From positions 77,846-141,845 of the forward strand of contig CALVSI010000001.1 of NCBI GenBank assembly GCA_944358985.1: 64,000 nt of DNA, written 5' to 3'. The first letter of the stretch is position 1. Every line of letters begins with the position of its first letter. The notes below the pieces were generated by a model. That model was not told the origin of the DNA, ran no database searches, and worked only from the letters and a program-made list of their open reading frames with translations. Positions 37,459 to 45,701 of the stretch are shown here, in pieces. Made by a program: the position numbers and the translations under genes. Source of the stretch: an uncultured Bacilli bacterium (GTDB lineage Bacteria; Bacillota_I; Bacilli_A; RFN20; CAG-826).

Positions 37459-38001
37459 TTAGTTATTATTTAGCATTACATCTAATCTTAAAAATTTTAA
37501 AAAACCTTTAATAATATCCAGTTCTGAAGTTTTGAAGTTTTCATTAATCCACTTTTTAAACGCTCCAACGCAACCAAATATAATAAAAGTAATTACATAA
37601 TCTTTTTCTTGTGGATTCGTCAATTGTTTAACTAAAATTGATTCACCTACTAAATCATAAAAACGTTTAAAAATTAAGTTTGTAAAATGTTCGCTAGCTA
37701 CATTAAATAAGGCCTTAAATAATTTAACATTGTTTTTGATGTATGAACAAATTCCATCAATTAAGGATAAATATTCATATTCGTATTCATTAGCGATTGA
37801 ACTAATTATAGTTAAAGCGTCATCTTCTATTTCTTTAATGACTGCATCTATTGAAGGATAATGCAAATAAAAGGTTGAACGATTTATGTCAATAGCTTCA
37901 CACAACTGACTTATAACTAATCTTTTAGAACCATTCGCGGAATAAGTATCGATAACATATTGTTTTATCGCGGCTTTTGTCTTTTTTATACGACGATCCA
38001 T
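37459..38001 (-). CDS. TetR family transcriptional regulator
   Basis: 180 residues from the ATG at 38001 (AAGGAG 10 bases upstream). An N-terminal HTH with VISQLCEAIDINRSTFYLHYPSIDAVIKEIE is the TetR DNA-binding pattern; the rest is the ligand/dimer domain, of the type often annotated TetR_C_8-like. It is divergent from two tandem epimerase genes, which it probably represses together with itself. The ligand is unknown. Confidence 0.88.
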   Translation of the reverse strand: MDRRIKKTKAAIKQYVIDTYSANGSKRLVISQLCEAIDINRSTFYLHYPSIDAVIKEIEDDALTIISSIANEYEYEYLSLIDGICSYIKNNVKLFKALFNVASEHFTNLIFKRFYDLVGESILVKQLTNPQEKDYVITFIIFGCVGAFKKWINENFKTSELDIIKGFLKFLRLDVMLNNN

Positions 38002-38063
38002 TCTCTTTTGTCTCCTTTTCAACGTTTTGTTAATACTGTCTTATTATCAATAAAATTAAAATT

Positions 38064-38093
38064 TTGTTTCTTAATTTATACATAAATTATATT
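38064..38093 (+). promoter_or_regulatory. Epimerase promoter with an 18-bp palindrome, candidate TetR operator
   Basis: A -35-like TTGTTT (38064-38069) and -10-like TATATT (38088-38093) flank a perfect palindrome: arms TAATTTAT (38072-38079) and ATAAATTA (38082-38089), spacer of 2. Its place in the promoter and beside a divergent tetR gene fits an operator, but AT-rich palindromes arise easily by chance. Confidence 0.45.
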
Positions 38094-38131
38094 AGATTAA
38101 AAATATAAAACAATAAAAAGGAGGAAACAAG

Positions 38132-39181
38132 ATGCAAGAAAAAATAAAAATACTAGTCACCGGAGCAACTGGACACGTTGGAAATAATCTAGTTAAAAAA
38201 TTAAATTCATTAGGAATAACGCCATATTGTTTGGTTTTAGAAAACGATAATTGTTTTTCTATTAGAAACGATTCATATAATAAAATTATAGGAAATATAA
38301 TAGATCGCGAGAAAATGTTTTCCATCATTAAGGAAATGGATATTGTCATTCATTTGGCTAGCCAAATTTCTATAAAGGCAAACGATGATTATTTAAAATT
38401 ATATTCTATTAATGTGTCTGGCACTATTAATATAGCGGATGCTTGTTTAAATTACGATAAAAAACTAATTTATGCTAGTTCAGTTCATACAATTCCAATC
38501 ACAATTAATAACAAGCCAATGAGTGAACCGACTTCATTTAACATTGATACAAGTCATGGTAACTATGAAAAAACAAAATCAATTGCGACAGATTATGTAT
38601 ACAATTTATCGCATAATAAAGGTTTAAAAGCAACGATTATTTATCCAAGCGGTATAATTGGCGAAAATGATTATTTTATTAGCGAATTGTCTACATTATT
38701 TATTGATATAGCAAATAAAAAATTGCCAGGATATGTCAAAGGCGGATATGCTTTTGTCGATGTAAAAGATGTTGTTGATATGATTGTTGAAATAATAAAT
38801 AAAAATAAATACAACACCGAATACATTATTTCAGGTGGATATTTATCAATAAAAGATGTTATAGAAACTATTAACAAATGTTATCAAAGAGACAAACTTC
38901 CTATTTTATTTAGTACTTGGTTTGTTAAATGCATGATTCCATTTCTTTCATTACATTCAAAGATAAAAAATAAAAAACCTCTTTTTACTCTTTATTCATT
39001 AAAAACAATATTGTCTAATTCTAATTTTGATGTTTCTAAGGCTAAAAAAGAATTAAATTACGAGCCACGAGATGTTAAATTAAGCATAGTTAATGCGCTA
39101 AATTGGCTTTTAAAAAACAAAGATTATAAATTTAATAAAAAAAGTAAATCCACTTTTAAAAATATTGCTGCTACAATGTAA
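38132..39181 (+). CDS. NAD-dependent epimerase/dehydratase family protein (copy 1)
   Basis: 349 residues, extended short-chain dehydrogenase fold. Rossmann NAD(P) site VTGATGHVGNNLVKKL at about 9-24, IVIHLAS, ASSVHT, and the catalytic YEKTK (Tyr-x-x-x-Lys) near residue 147, followed by IIYPSGIIG. Strong GGAGG ribosome binding site. The C-terminal 80 residues contain hydrophobic and basic stretches (ILFSTWFVKCMIPFLSL) and may touch the membrane. Its close paralogue follows 2 bases later. Substrate, perhaps a nucleotide sugar or sterol-like compound, is unknown. Confidence 0.88.
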   Translation: MQEKIKILVTGATGHVGNNLVKKLNSLGITPYCLVLENDNCFSIRNDSYNKIIGNIIDREKMFSIIKEMDIVIHLASQISIKANDDYLKLYSINVSGTINIADACLNYDKKLIYASSVHTIPITINNKPMSEPTSFNIDTSHGNYEKTKSIATDYVYNLSHNKGLKATIIYPSGIIGENDYFISELSTLFIDIANKKLPGYVKGGYAFVDVKDVVDMIVEIINKNKYNTEYIISGGYLSIKDVIETINKCYQRDKLPILFSTWFVKCMIPFLSLHSKIKNKKPLFTLYSLKTILSNSNFDVSKAKKELNYEPRDVKLSIVNALNWLLKNKDYKFNKKSKSTFKNIAATM

Positions 39182-39183
39182 GT

Positions 39184-40185
39184 ATGAAACAAAATGTATT
39201 TATAACTGGCGCTAGCGGTCATATTGGAAATGTTATTATTAAAGAGTTATTTAATAATTATAAAAATGAAATTTCAATAACTTGCTTATTATTAGAAAAC
39301 GATAATGCTAATTATTTAAAAGATTTTGATTTAAACATTATACGTGGCAATATTTGTGACCGCGAATTAATGTTTAGATTAATTAAAGAAAACGATATTG
39401 TTATTCATTTAGCAGGTATTATTTCTACGTCAAACAAAAACAAGGATTTAATGTATAATGTAAACTACTTAGGAAGTAAAAATATAGCGGATGCGTGTTT
39501 TAAAAATAAAGCTAGACTAATCTATGTTTCTTCAGTTCATGTTTTAAATTGCGAAAACACTACAATTAATGAAAATGCTTCTTTAAATGTTTCTTCACAT
39601 CGTGGCGAATATGAAAAAACAAAAGCATTGGCAACTTCTTATATAAAAGACTTGTTTGACAAAGGTTTAGATGGATTGATATTTTATCCAAGTGCAATAA
39701 TTGGGCCGTTTGATTATTTATTAGGAGAAACATCAAGATCAATTATCAACATATATAATGGAAAATATCCCTTTTATCTCAATGGTGGTTATTCGTTTGT
39801 CGACGTTAGAGACGTCGCTAAAATGATTGTAAAAGGTGCTTTAAATAAAAATTTAAGTCGTCAATCTTATATCATTAGCAACGGCTATATCAGTGTTAAA
39901 GATTTAATTTTATATACATCAAGTCTTTCCAAAAAACCAAAAAAACATTTAATTTATGTACCGCTGTTTTTGGTATATATCGCCCTACCATTTATTTCAC
40001 TTTTTGCTAAAATTTCAAAGAAAAAGGTAATTTTTAGTAAAAATATGGTAAAAACTATAACTAGTAACGGGAGTTTTGATATTTCAAAAATTAAAAAAGA
40101 TTTAAATTATGCACCAACAGATTTACACACCACCATTAAAGATACAGTTGAATTTTTAAAAGAATATCAAAATTTAGATAAATAA
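39184..40185 (+). CDS. NAD-dependent epimerase/dehydratase family protein (copy 2)
   Basis: 333 residues and clearly a paralogue of the preceding gene, with the same landmarks: ITGASGHIGNVIIKEL Rossmann motif, IVIHLAGI, VSSVHV, YEKTKALA catalytic pair, IFYPSAIIGPFDY and the hydrophobic segment LIYVPLFLVYIALPFISLF near residue 260. The two genes are 2 bases apart, so they arose by tandem duplication and are cotranscribed. They may act on related substrates or as a heterodimer. Confidence 0.88.
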   Translation: MKQNVFITGASGHIGNVIIKELFNNYKNEISITCLLLENDNANYLKDFDLNIIRGNICDRELMFRLIKENDIVIHLAGIISTSNKNKDLMYNVNYLGSKNIADACFKNKARLIYVSSVHVLNCENTTINENASLNVSSHRGEYEKTKALATSYIKDLFDKGLDGLIFYPSAIIGPFDYLLGETSRSIINIYNGKYPFYLNGGYSFVDVRDVAKMIVKGALNKNLSRQSYIISNGYISVKDLILYTSSLSKKPKKHLIYVPLFLVYIALPFISLFAKISKKKVIFSKNMVKTITSNGSFDISKIKKDLNYAPTDLHTTIKDTVEFLKEYQNLDK

Positions 40186-40192
40186 TAAACGC

Positions 40193-40909
40193 TTATCTAA
40201 TCAAATCGCTTGGTACAATCATGCCAAGCAACTTTTGTGTTTGTTTTCCATGTTCGCTAACAAAAACGCAAACAAGCTTTTTTCTATCGCGATTGTATTT
40301 ATCAAAAACATCTAAAATATCATCCAAATCATAATCTCTTGGTATAAATTCATATTTTTCAGAGATATGTTTATTTAAAGGTATAAATTCAATAAAATCT
40401 TTTATTTTTAAATTTTTAGTTTTGTTTGTTTTATTTTTTGCCATGTATAAAAATAAAACATTTGGTGAAAAAACACCTATTAGATAACCATCTTTTAAAA
40501 TAGGAATTTGGGTAAATCCTTTTTTAATCATTGTGTCTAAAACATTCTCAATTGGTTCTTCTTCATCAACATAATACAAATTACTAATTTTTGTCATTAT
40601 ATCATTCGCGGTAATTGGATTTTTTAACTCCTCTATTTCTTTATTTAAAAAATCAATAGTTTCATCTGATATAATAAGCAAATCTTTAGAATTCATATCA
40701 AATTCATGAACTAGATTATTTCTTAATATTCTTATCATGTTTATTTGACGTGCTTTTTCAAAATTTTCTTTATTCGATGATGATTCTAATTTATCAATAT
40801 ATCTTTGTATCATTGAAAACGAACGTGAAAACTCTTTAAATTTATCTCTTAATAAATCATCAAAAATATTATAAAGTCTAATAAATTCTTCAACATTATC
40901 TTTGTTCAT
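40193..40909 (-). CDS. HEPN-like/CBS-domain fusion protein
   Basis: 238 residues from the ATG at 40909. Residues 1 to about 95 are helical and contain IRILRNNLVHEF, an RNxxxH motif as in HEPN ribonuclease-type domains. Residues ~97-238 hold a CBS pair (ANDIMTKISNLYYVD, TQIPILKDGYLIGVFSP; then VCVFVSEHGKQTQKLLGMI). CBS pairs commonly bind adenine nucleotides. A TATAAT box ends 7 bases before this ATG (an ATG at 40918 overlaps the box), and no Shine-Dalgarno is seen, so leaderless translation is likely. Confidence 0.72.
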   Translation of the reverse strand: MNKDNVEEFIRLYNIFDDLLRDKFKEFSRSFSMIQRYIDKLESSSNKENFEKARQINMIRILRNNLVHEFDMNSKDLLIISDETIDFLNKEIEELKNPITANDIMTKISNLYYVDEEEPIENVLDTMIKKGFTQIPILKDGYLIGVFSPNVLFLYMAKNKTNKTKNLKIKDFIEFIPLNKHISEKYEFIPRDYDLDDILDVFDKYNRDRKKLVCVFVSEHGKQTQKLLGMIVPSDLIR

Positions 40910-40924
40910 ATTAAACATTATATA

Positions 40925-40946
40925 ATAAAAACACCCGAGGGCGTTT
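40925..40946 (-). terminator. Intrinsic terminator after degV
   Basis: Minus strand AAACGCCC (40946-40939) pairs with GGGTGTTT (40936-40929), 7-8 bp including one G-T pair with a tight CTCG-type loop, then TTTTATTAT. It separates degV from the CBS gene. Confidence 0.7.
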
Positions 40947-40954
40947 ATATTTTT

Positions 40955-41839
40955 TTATTGAGGATTTCTTGAATCACAAAGTGCAAATAATGCAACTGTC
41001 CCTGGACCTGAATGTGCACCGATAGTTTGATCGATATAATTAATGATAATTCTTTTAAATTTAACTTTTTTCTCTAACAAACTTATTAAATAATTAACAT
41101 CATCAATACAATCACAATGTCCGATAGCGATTACTTGATTTTTTAAATCAACACCATGTTTTAAAAATTTTTCAGCCATAACTTGGAGTGATTTTTTTCT
41201 GCCTAATACTTTCGTAAATGGAATTAATTTACCTTCGTCGTTAACATGCAATACTGGTTTTATTCTTAATGCATTACCTAAGAAATAACTAGCTTTGCTA
41301 ACTCGACCTCCTCGATATAAATAAACCAAGTCTTCAACAGTAAAATAATGTGCTAATTTTAATTTGTTTTCTTCTAGCCATTTTCTATTATCTTCTAAAC
41401 TCATTCCATTTTCCTTATTAACAGCAGCGTGATAAACAAGCAAACCTTGTCCTAATGACGCTGCTAAGGTATCAATGACTTCAATTTTACGTTGTGGATA
41501 TTTTTTTAAAAGAATATCTCTTGCAACTAAAGCGGAATTATAAGTAGTTGATAATGCACTTGAAAATGCTAAATATAAAACATCGATTCCTTTTTTTAAC
41601 AATTCTTCAAAATAATTTAAAAAACTTGTTTCGTTAATTGCACTAGTTTTTATTATTGCACCATTACGCATGCGATTATAAAAACCTTTATAATCTTGAT
41701 CGTGTTCTGGATCAAAACCAATATGTTCGTCTCCGTTTTCATCAATCCAGTACATTGAAATAATTCCTATATCGAATTTTTTAACTTCGTCAGTGGGTAA
41801 ATTAGAACATGAATCGCTTACAATTTTATAATTTTCCAT
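40955..41839 (-). CDS. DegV family fatty-acid-binding protein
   Basis: 294 residues from the ATG at 41839 (AAAGGA 9 bases upstream). DegV hallmarks: IVSDSCSNLPTDEVKKFDI at the start, MRNGAIIKTSAINETSF, LAFSSALSTTYNSALVAR, VIDTLAASLGQGLLV, and GAHSGPGTVALFAL at the end. DegV/FakB proteins hold a fatty acid and present it to the FakA kinase for phospholipid synthesis. Only one such gene is in the window, and fakA is not nearby. Confidence 0.92.
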   Translation of the reverse strand: MENYKIVSDSCSNLPTDEVKKFDIGIISMYWIDENGDEHIGFDPEHDQDYKGFYNRMRNGAIIKTSAINETSFLNYFEELLKKGIDVLYLAFSSALSTTYNSALVARDILLKKYPQRKIEVIDTLAASLGQGLLVYHAAVNKENGMSLEDNRKWLEENKLKLAHYFTVEDLVYLYRGGRVSKASYFLGNALRIKPVLHVNDEGKLIPFTKVLGRKKSLQVMAEKFLKHGVDLKNQVIAIGHCDCIDDVNYLISLLEKKVKFKRIIINYIDQTIGAHSGPGTVALFALCDSRNPQ

Positions 41840-42044
41840 ATTTATATTTCCTTTCATAAAAAATATTTAATATCCTTATTTAGGATATTCGTTAATACAT
41901 TAATTTGTTTTATTTGGATTTCAATATATTGTTTGAACACAAAAAGTAGAGATTAAAATATTTGCTCTACTGATAGTAGAATTTTAAAAATTATTTAGTG
42001 TATTTCGGATATTTTTTTATGCTTTATTTAAATTTTTTTTCGTT

Positions 42045-42050
42045 TATAAT
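42045..42050 (+). promoter_or_regulatory. -10 box of the CLC gene, leaderless spacing
   Basis: TATAAT at 42045-42050 is followed by six bases and then the ATG at 42057, so the mRNA should start at the initiation codon. Confidence 0.6.
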
Positions 42051-42056
42051 GGCTTT

Positions 42057-43337
42057 ATGAAATTTTTTTTAAAAAATTTTTTACTAGAATTTATCAAACT
42101 GACAATTATTTCTGTTGTTATAAGTGTTGTTATTGCTTTATATAGATACACTAGTCATTATATTATTTCTTTAAGCCGATCATTATTTTTAAGTGATGAC
42201 ATCTATACGAAAACATTTGCTGTCATTTTGGCGGTGTTTTTAGTTTTTATTTCTTTTTTAATTATACGATTTGAAGGAACTGTTCAAAGTGGCGGATTAT
42301 CCCAATTAAAATTGATGCTTACTAACAAAAATATCAAATTTAGATATTATTTTGCTATACCATTAATGTTTATAAACTCGCTGATATCTTTTTTTATTGG
42401 TGCCCCTGTTGGAAGTGAAGCTCCATCAGTTTTTATGGGTGGAAGTATTTCATATGGTGTTGATGAAATTTTTTATAATAAAAAAAGTAAAAACGATGAT
42501 GATTATTTAGGAATGGCACTAGGTTTTTCAATGGCTTTTAACGCTCCATTTGCGGGCCTTTTATATGGATTAGAAGAATGTCTTCACAATATTAAAATTA
42601 AAAATATAATGAAGATGATTTATTTATTGAGTATTAGTTACTTAATAAGTATGGTTATATGTCCTGATCCTGTTTTTTCTTTTGAAATTGCTTTTGAATT
42701 TGATTTTAGCAAAATTTATATTTTTATTTTCCTTATAATTTTAAATTTTTTAATTTCTGCTTTGATATTATTTTTAGTTCCGACCATCAAAAAGATTTTG
42801 AATAAACATTATTTAAATAAGTTTGTTCAATATCGTTTCTTCTTATTGGCTGGGATTTCAATAATTTTATCATTATTTTTTCCTATCCTTGCAGGAAATG
42901 GCACTCAATTAATTAATTATGTTTTTGCAAATCCTATGATTTCATTAATTATAATATTTTTAATAATCAGAGTTATTTTATTTATAATAAGTGCTAATTC
43001 GATGATGACTGGCGGATTAGTTTTACCAGCATTAGCCATCGGAGCGTTAAATGGTTATTTAGGATATTATATAGCTAATATTTGTTTTGATTTGAATTCT
43101 ACTTATATAACATTATTTGTTCTTATTGGAATGGTAAGTATGTTTTCTTGTCTAAATGAAGCTCCTTTAACTGGTATTATTTTAGCGTTGTCTTTTTCTA
43201 ATTTTTCAAATTGGACTACTGTTTTAGTAGTTTCTTCGTTTGTAATTTTTGTTTGTTTTATATTTATTAAATTATGTCGATTAGATGATATTACTGATTC
43301 TCGATTTAAATTATTAAAAACATCAAGAAAAGAATAG
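42057..43337 (+). CDS. CLC-type chloride/proton antiporter family protein
   Basis: 426 residues with about ten hydrophobic helices. CLC signatures: GAPVGSEAPSVFMGG near residue 120, containing the gating-type Glu of the GxExP motif, and GGLVLPALAIGALNG near residue 320 (GxFxP position). The N-terminal FEGTVQSGGL region corresponds to the first selectivity loop (GSGIP), but is degenerate. Anion identity (chloride or fluoride) is open. A TATAAT box lies 6 bases before the ATG and there is no Shine-Dalgarno. Confidence 0.88.
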   Translation: MKFFLKNFLLEFIKLTIISVVISVVIALYRYTSHYIISLSRSLFLSDDIYTKTFAVILAVFLVFISFLIIRFEGTVQSGGLSQLKLMLTNKNIKFRYYFAIPLMFINSLISFFIGAPVGSEAPSVFMGGSISYGVDEIFYNKKSKNDDDYLGMALGFSMAFNAPFAGLLYGLEECLHNIKIKNIMKMIYLLSISYLISMVICPDPVFSFEIAFEFDFSKIYIFIFLIILNFLISALILFLVPTIKKILNKHYLNKFVQYRFFLLAGISIILSLFFPILAGNGTQLINYVFANPMISLIIIFLIIRVILFIISANSMMTGGLVLPALAIGALNGYLGYYIANICFDLNSTYITLFVLIGMVSMFSCLNEAPLTGIILALSFSNFSNWTTVLVVSSFVIFVCFIFIKLCRLDDITDSRFKLLKTSRKE

Positions 43338-44027
43338 CTATATGCTTAGTATATTACATATTTCTCTTTTTTGTTCTTTTGTCAAAAGATAAGAATCAAG
43401 GCATTTTCTTTTAACCATCTTTTTTATATCATCATCGCATATTTTGTTTGATTTAAAATAATTGTAAGTGACAACATATCTTTTAGAAAACGCGGTAACA
43501 ATAAACCAGCTTATTGACATTTTTAAATAATATTCAGTTGTTTTAATAGAATTAATCTTTCTTAAATATTTATCTAAATCATCTGTGTTAATATAATAAA
43601 CCATCACCATATTAATCATAAATCTTACGATATATGGATTTTTATTATTTAAATTTTCATCAATATAATGAGAAAAATCATCTAGATGATTTTCGATAAT
43701 ATTATTTTTAAATCCATCAGTTAAAGCCCAATTATTTAAATATGGTAATAAATCTTTTAGATATTTAAGCAACAAATTATAATCGTTAAAATTTTCTAAT
43801 ATCATCCTATGTAGAAAAAATTCTTCTAAATATTTGTGATATGGACTATTTATAAAATTTGAAAAAAGATTATTTTTGTATAAATATTTAGCAAATTGCC
43901 GTAATTTAGGTATTCTTACTCCTAATATTTCATATGCGCAATTAGGAATCAATTTTGTTATAAAAGTACGATATTTTGGATCTTTATTTTTATTTAAGAA
44001 TAATTCAATATCACAAATTTTGTTCAT
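43338..44027 (-). CDS. DNA alkylation repair protein (AlkD-like)
   Basis: 229 residues from the ATG at 44027; a TTG six bases earlier is possible. All-helical AlkD/HEAT-like glycosylase family: YEILGVRIPKLRQFAKYL near residue 32, LTDGFKNNII, NPYIVRFMINMVMVYYI and YYLKMSISWFIVTAF. These enzymes remove bulky or charged N3/N7-alkyl purines. It overlaps the preceding lipoprotein gene by 17 bases. Confidence 0.85.
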   Translation of the reverse strand: MNKICDIELFLNKNKDPKYRTFITKLIPNCAYEILGVRIPKLRQFAKYLYKNNLFSNFINSPYHKYLEEFFLHRMILENFNDYNLLLKYLKDLLPYLNNWALTDGFKNNIIENHLDDFSHYIDENLNNKNPYIVRFMINMVMVYYINTDDLDKYLRKINSIKTTEYYLKMSISWFIVTAFSKRYVVTYNYFKSNKICDDDIKKMVKRKCLDSYLLTKEQKREICNILSI

Positions 44028-44439
44028 ATTCAATTAAAGGTCTTAAAAGCGAAGCGTCATCATATTGGACAACCATTTTGCCATGCTGCTCGATATTAAC
44101 CCACAAGCTTCCGCCTCCAGCTACTAATGCATAAAGCCATAAAACTATATTCCAATTATTTTCATCTGCATATGTATATGCCATATTTTCATTTTCAAAA
44201 AAATAAAAATAAGCACTAGTGTCTTCGTTGTTACTAATAATTAAATATTCATCGTATTCATATGATTCATCACCTGAATAATCAAAATAATGCATTTCAT
44301 ATTTATCATTGTATAATTGATAAATTGATATAACTTCTTGGCAAGAATATTCTTTTTTTAAAGTATTGCTAACATTACAAGACGTAAGAGTTAAAGTAAA
44401 TGGAAGCGTTAATGATATAATTTTGTTTAGAGTTTTCAT
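44011..44439 (-). CDS. Uncharacterised lipoprotein
   Basis: 142 residues. MKTLNKIISLTLPFTLTLTSC is a lipoprotein signal peptide with Cys21 as the lipidation site; the mature domain is acidic and aromatic (YEMHYFDYSGDESYEYDEY) with a hydrophobic NIVLWLYALVAGGG segment. No family recognised. It overlaps alkD and is the last core-like gene before the accessory region. Confidence 0.65.
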   Translation of the reverse strand: MKTLNKIISLTLPFTLTLTSCNVSNTLKKEYSCQEVISIYQLYNDKYEMHYFDYSGDESYEYDEYLIISNNEDTSAYFYFFENENMAYTYADENNWNIVLWLYALVAGGGSLWVNIEQHGKMVVQYDDASLLRPLIEYEQNL

Positions 44440-44528
44440 AAAGTTGCTCTATCTCCACATTGATTAGATTAAATGATTTATGCAATTGAAGCAATAATTT
44501 TTATGCAATTTCTTAATGATAAAATAAT

Positions 44529-44549
44529 AAAAAAACCGATTTTCATCGG
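44529..44549 (-). terminator. Intrinsic terminator at the left edge of the island
   Basis: Minus strand CCGAT (44549-44545), GAAA loop, ATCGG (44540-44536), followed by seven Ts. It stops leftward transcripts before the lipoprotein gene. A GAAA tetraloop makes the short stem stable. Confidence 0.7.
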
Positions 44550-44600
44550 AATAATTTTTAAATGTACCGGTGGAACGAATTGAACACTCATTGGCTTGTT

Positions 44601-44637
44601 TGCGACTGAGTGAATACATTACCTGCGACTGAGTGAA
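44601..44637. repeat. Two 14-bp direct repeats
   Basis: TGCGACTGAGTGAA occurs at 44601-44614 and 44624-44637, 23 bases apart start to start. A partial inverted copy (CACTCA) lies at 44585-44590. Seen directly in the sequence. Confidence 0.85.
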
Positions 44638-44854
44638 CATACACTTTTTACCGGTTTTATGCAGGTTTCATACAGATTTTAACAAAAATACGCAACTTTT
44701 TACAGTATTTGCTGAAAATTAACCGATTTATAGAAAACTCTCCATTTTCCAAAAAGCATCTTGTATACTATTTTCACCGGGCATAAGAACTAATGGTTAA
44801 CTTATTAGTTCAATATAGGTAGCACGAGAGTTACCAATAATAGTTTTAACACTT

Positions 44855-45193
44855 ATGTCCGATTGCGATCTTCCAGTCACTGTTTCTGAAGTGAGACATG
44901 AATTTAAAACCTTCTTTGATAGAGTTAGGTTGCTTTACAACTTAGCATTCTTCAGAGAAGAAAAAGGCTACAGAGCGGAAGCTGTGAAAAAGTACGCTGA
45001 TGAATTGCTTGAGGCTAACCGCATCAGTGAGTATGTCCACTCCATCATTGGAGAAGCGATCCAAAAATTCACACTATTCTCTCCGGTCAAATTAAAAGAG
45101 ATGAATCCTACTAAGCTCGAACAATTGAGCAAACGGATTAACATCTCTATCTATGACATTAACGGTGAAATTACTGATTTAATGTCGAAGTAA
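44855..45193 (+). CDS. Small helical protein, unknown function
   Basis: 112 residues, the only rightward gene in the island. The sequence is mainly helical and charged (VRHEFKTFFDRVRLLYNLAFF; KKYADELLEANRISEYVHSII), with no signal peptide or membrane segment. I do not recognise a family. No good Shine-Dalgarno precedes the ATG; a GTG at codon 14 is a possible alternative. The 5' region contains an 8-bp hairpin, and a rightward terminator follows the stop, so it is an independent transcription unit, oriented away from the leftward operon. Confidence 0.6.
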   Translation: MSDCDLPVTVSEVRHEFKTFFDRVRLLYNLAFFREEKGYRAEAVKKYADELLEANRISEYVHSIIGEAIQKFTLFSPVKLKEMNPTKLEQLSKRINISIYDINGEITDLMSK

Positions 45194-45197
45194 CTAA

Positions 45198-45220
45198 CTC
45201 CTAAAAAGGGAGCTTTTTTT
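45198..45220 (+). terminator. Intrinsic terminator after the 112-aa gene
   Basis: CTCCT (45198-45202), AAAAA loop, GGGAG (45208-45212), then C and seven Ts. Confidence 0.65.
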
Positions 45221-45224
45221 GAAT

Positions 45225-45416
45225 TTAAGCCTGAATTAGCTTTTTGTCTTCTTCAAGCAACTCACAGAAGATCTCTTCGGTCTTATCCATGAATTCTTCA
45301 TGACTCAAAAATGGGCCATAAATTGAAGAAACCATATGCATGGCTTTAATGTTAAGGCGAATCAAGCGATCTAACTCATCATCAGGTTCGCCTGTGATTA
45401 ATTGGTTTTTATCCAT
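45225..45416 (-). CDS. Small acidic protein, unknown function
   Basis: 63 residues, acidic and helical (DDELDRLIRLNIKAMHMV; EEFMDKTEEIFCELLEEDKK). The ATG follows GAAAGGA about 8 bases upstream, so translation is likely. No family recognised. It lies downstream of a small membrane protein gene with the same orientation, and both are downstream of the radical SAM gene, so read-through from the main operon is possible. Confidence 0.6.
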   Translation of the reverse strand: MDKNQLITGEPDDELDRLIRLNIKAMHMVSSIYGPFLSHEEFMDKTEEIFCELLEEDKKLIQA

Positions 45417-45443
45417 ATTAAAAGTCCTTTCTATTTTTGACTC

Positions 45444-45623
45444 TTAATATTCTTTTTTTGGTAAACAAGCAACAATAAGTAACCCTATCAATCCAAGGAA
45501 CAAGCCTCCAAAAATCCATCCAACAACGCTCCTGTTTTTATATCCGGCGATGATTGGACATGCAATAACACTAATAACCGTATTGATGATACCTAAAACT
45601 GTAAAGATTGGTGATATTTCCAT
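45444..45623 (-). CDS. Small two-helix membrane protein
   Basis: 59 residues: MEISPIFTVLGIINTVISVI, then a short polar loop with YKNRSV, then GWIFGGLFLGLIGLLIVACL and the basic end PKKEY. Two transmembrane helices with a Gly-rich second one, a plan common in short accessory membrane proteins. A perfect GGAGG precedes the ATG by seven bases, so it is very probably expressed. It sits between the radical SAM gene and the 63-aa gene. Function unknown. Confidence 0.7.
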   Translation of the reverse strand: MEISPIFTVLGIINTVISVIACPIIAGYKNRSVVGWIFGGLFLGLIGLLIVACLPKKEY

Positions 45624-45701
45624 TTTTATGCCTCCTCACAATAAACAATAAAGCACTTTTTTGGAAAAATGTTTTTTTGTCCCAACATTGGGTACATTTA
45701 T

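Larger units (their letters stand above)
44440..44854. other. Gene-free stretch with direct repeats and 5' hairpins
   Basis: 415 bases without a convincing gene. It holds the terminator at 44529-44549, two exact 14-bp direct repeats TGCGACTGAGTGAA (44601-44614 and 44624-44637), two TACCGGT copies (44565-44571, 44649-44655), an inverted repeat GAACTAAT/ATTAGTTC (44787-44794, 44804-44811), and a short GGTA/TACC stem just before the next gene. The direct repeats could be protein binding sites, for instance of a lost integrase. Confidence 0.5.

Noticed and set aside
44561-44656. tRNA-like element (ACCGGT ends pairing across ~90 bases, T-arm-like GTTCAATTC)
   Set aside because: ACCGGT is its own reverse complement, so pairing is trivial; no D arm or anticodon stem can be drawn.
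45644-45700. Possible terminator after the radical SAM gene (CCCAACATTGGG)
   Set aside because: Stem only four to five pairs and the T-run is separated by several As; too weak to call.
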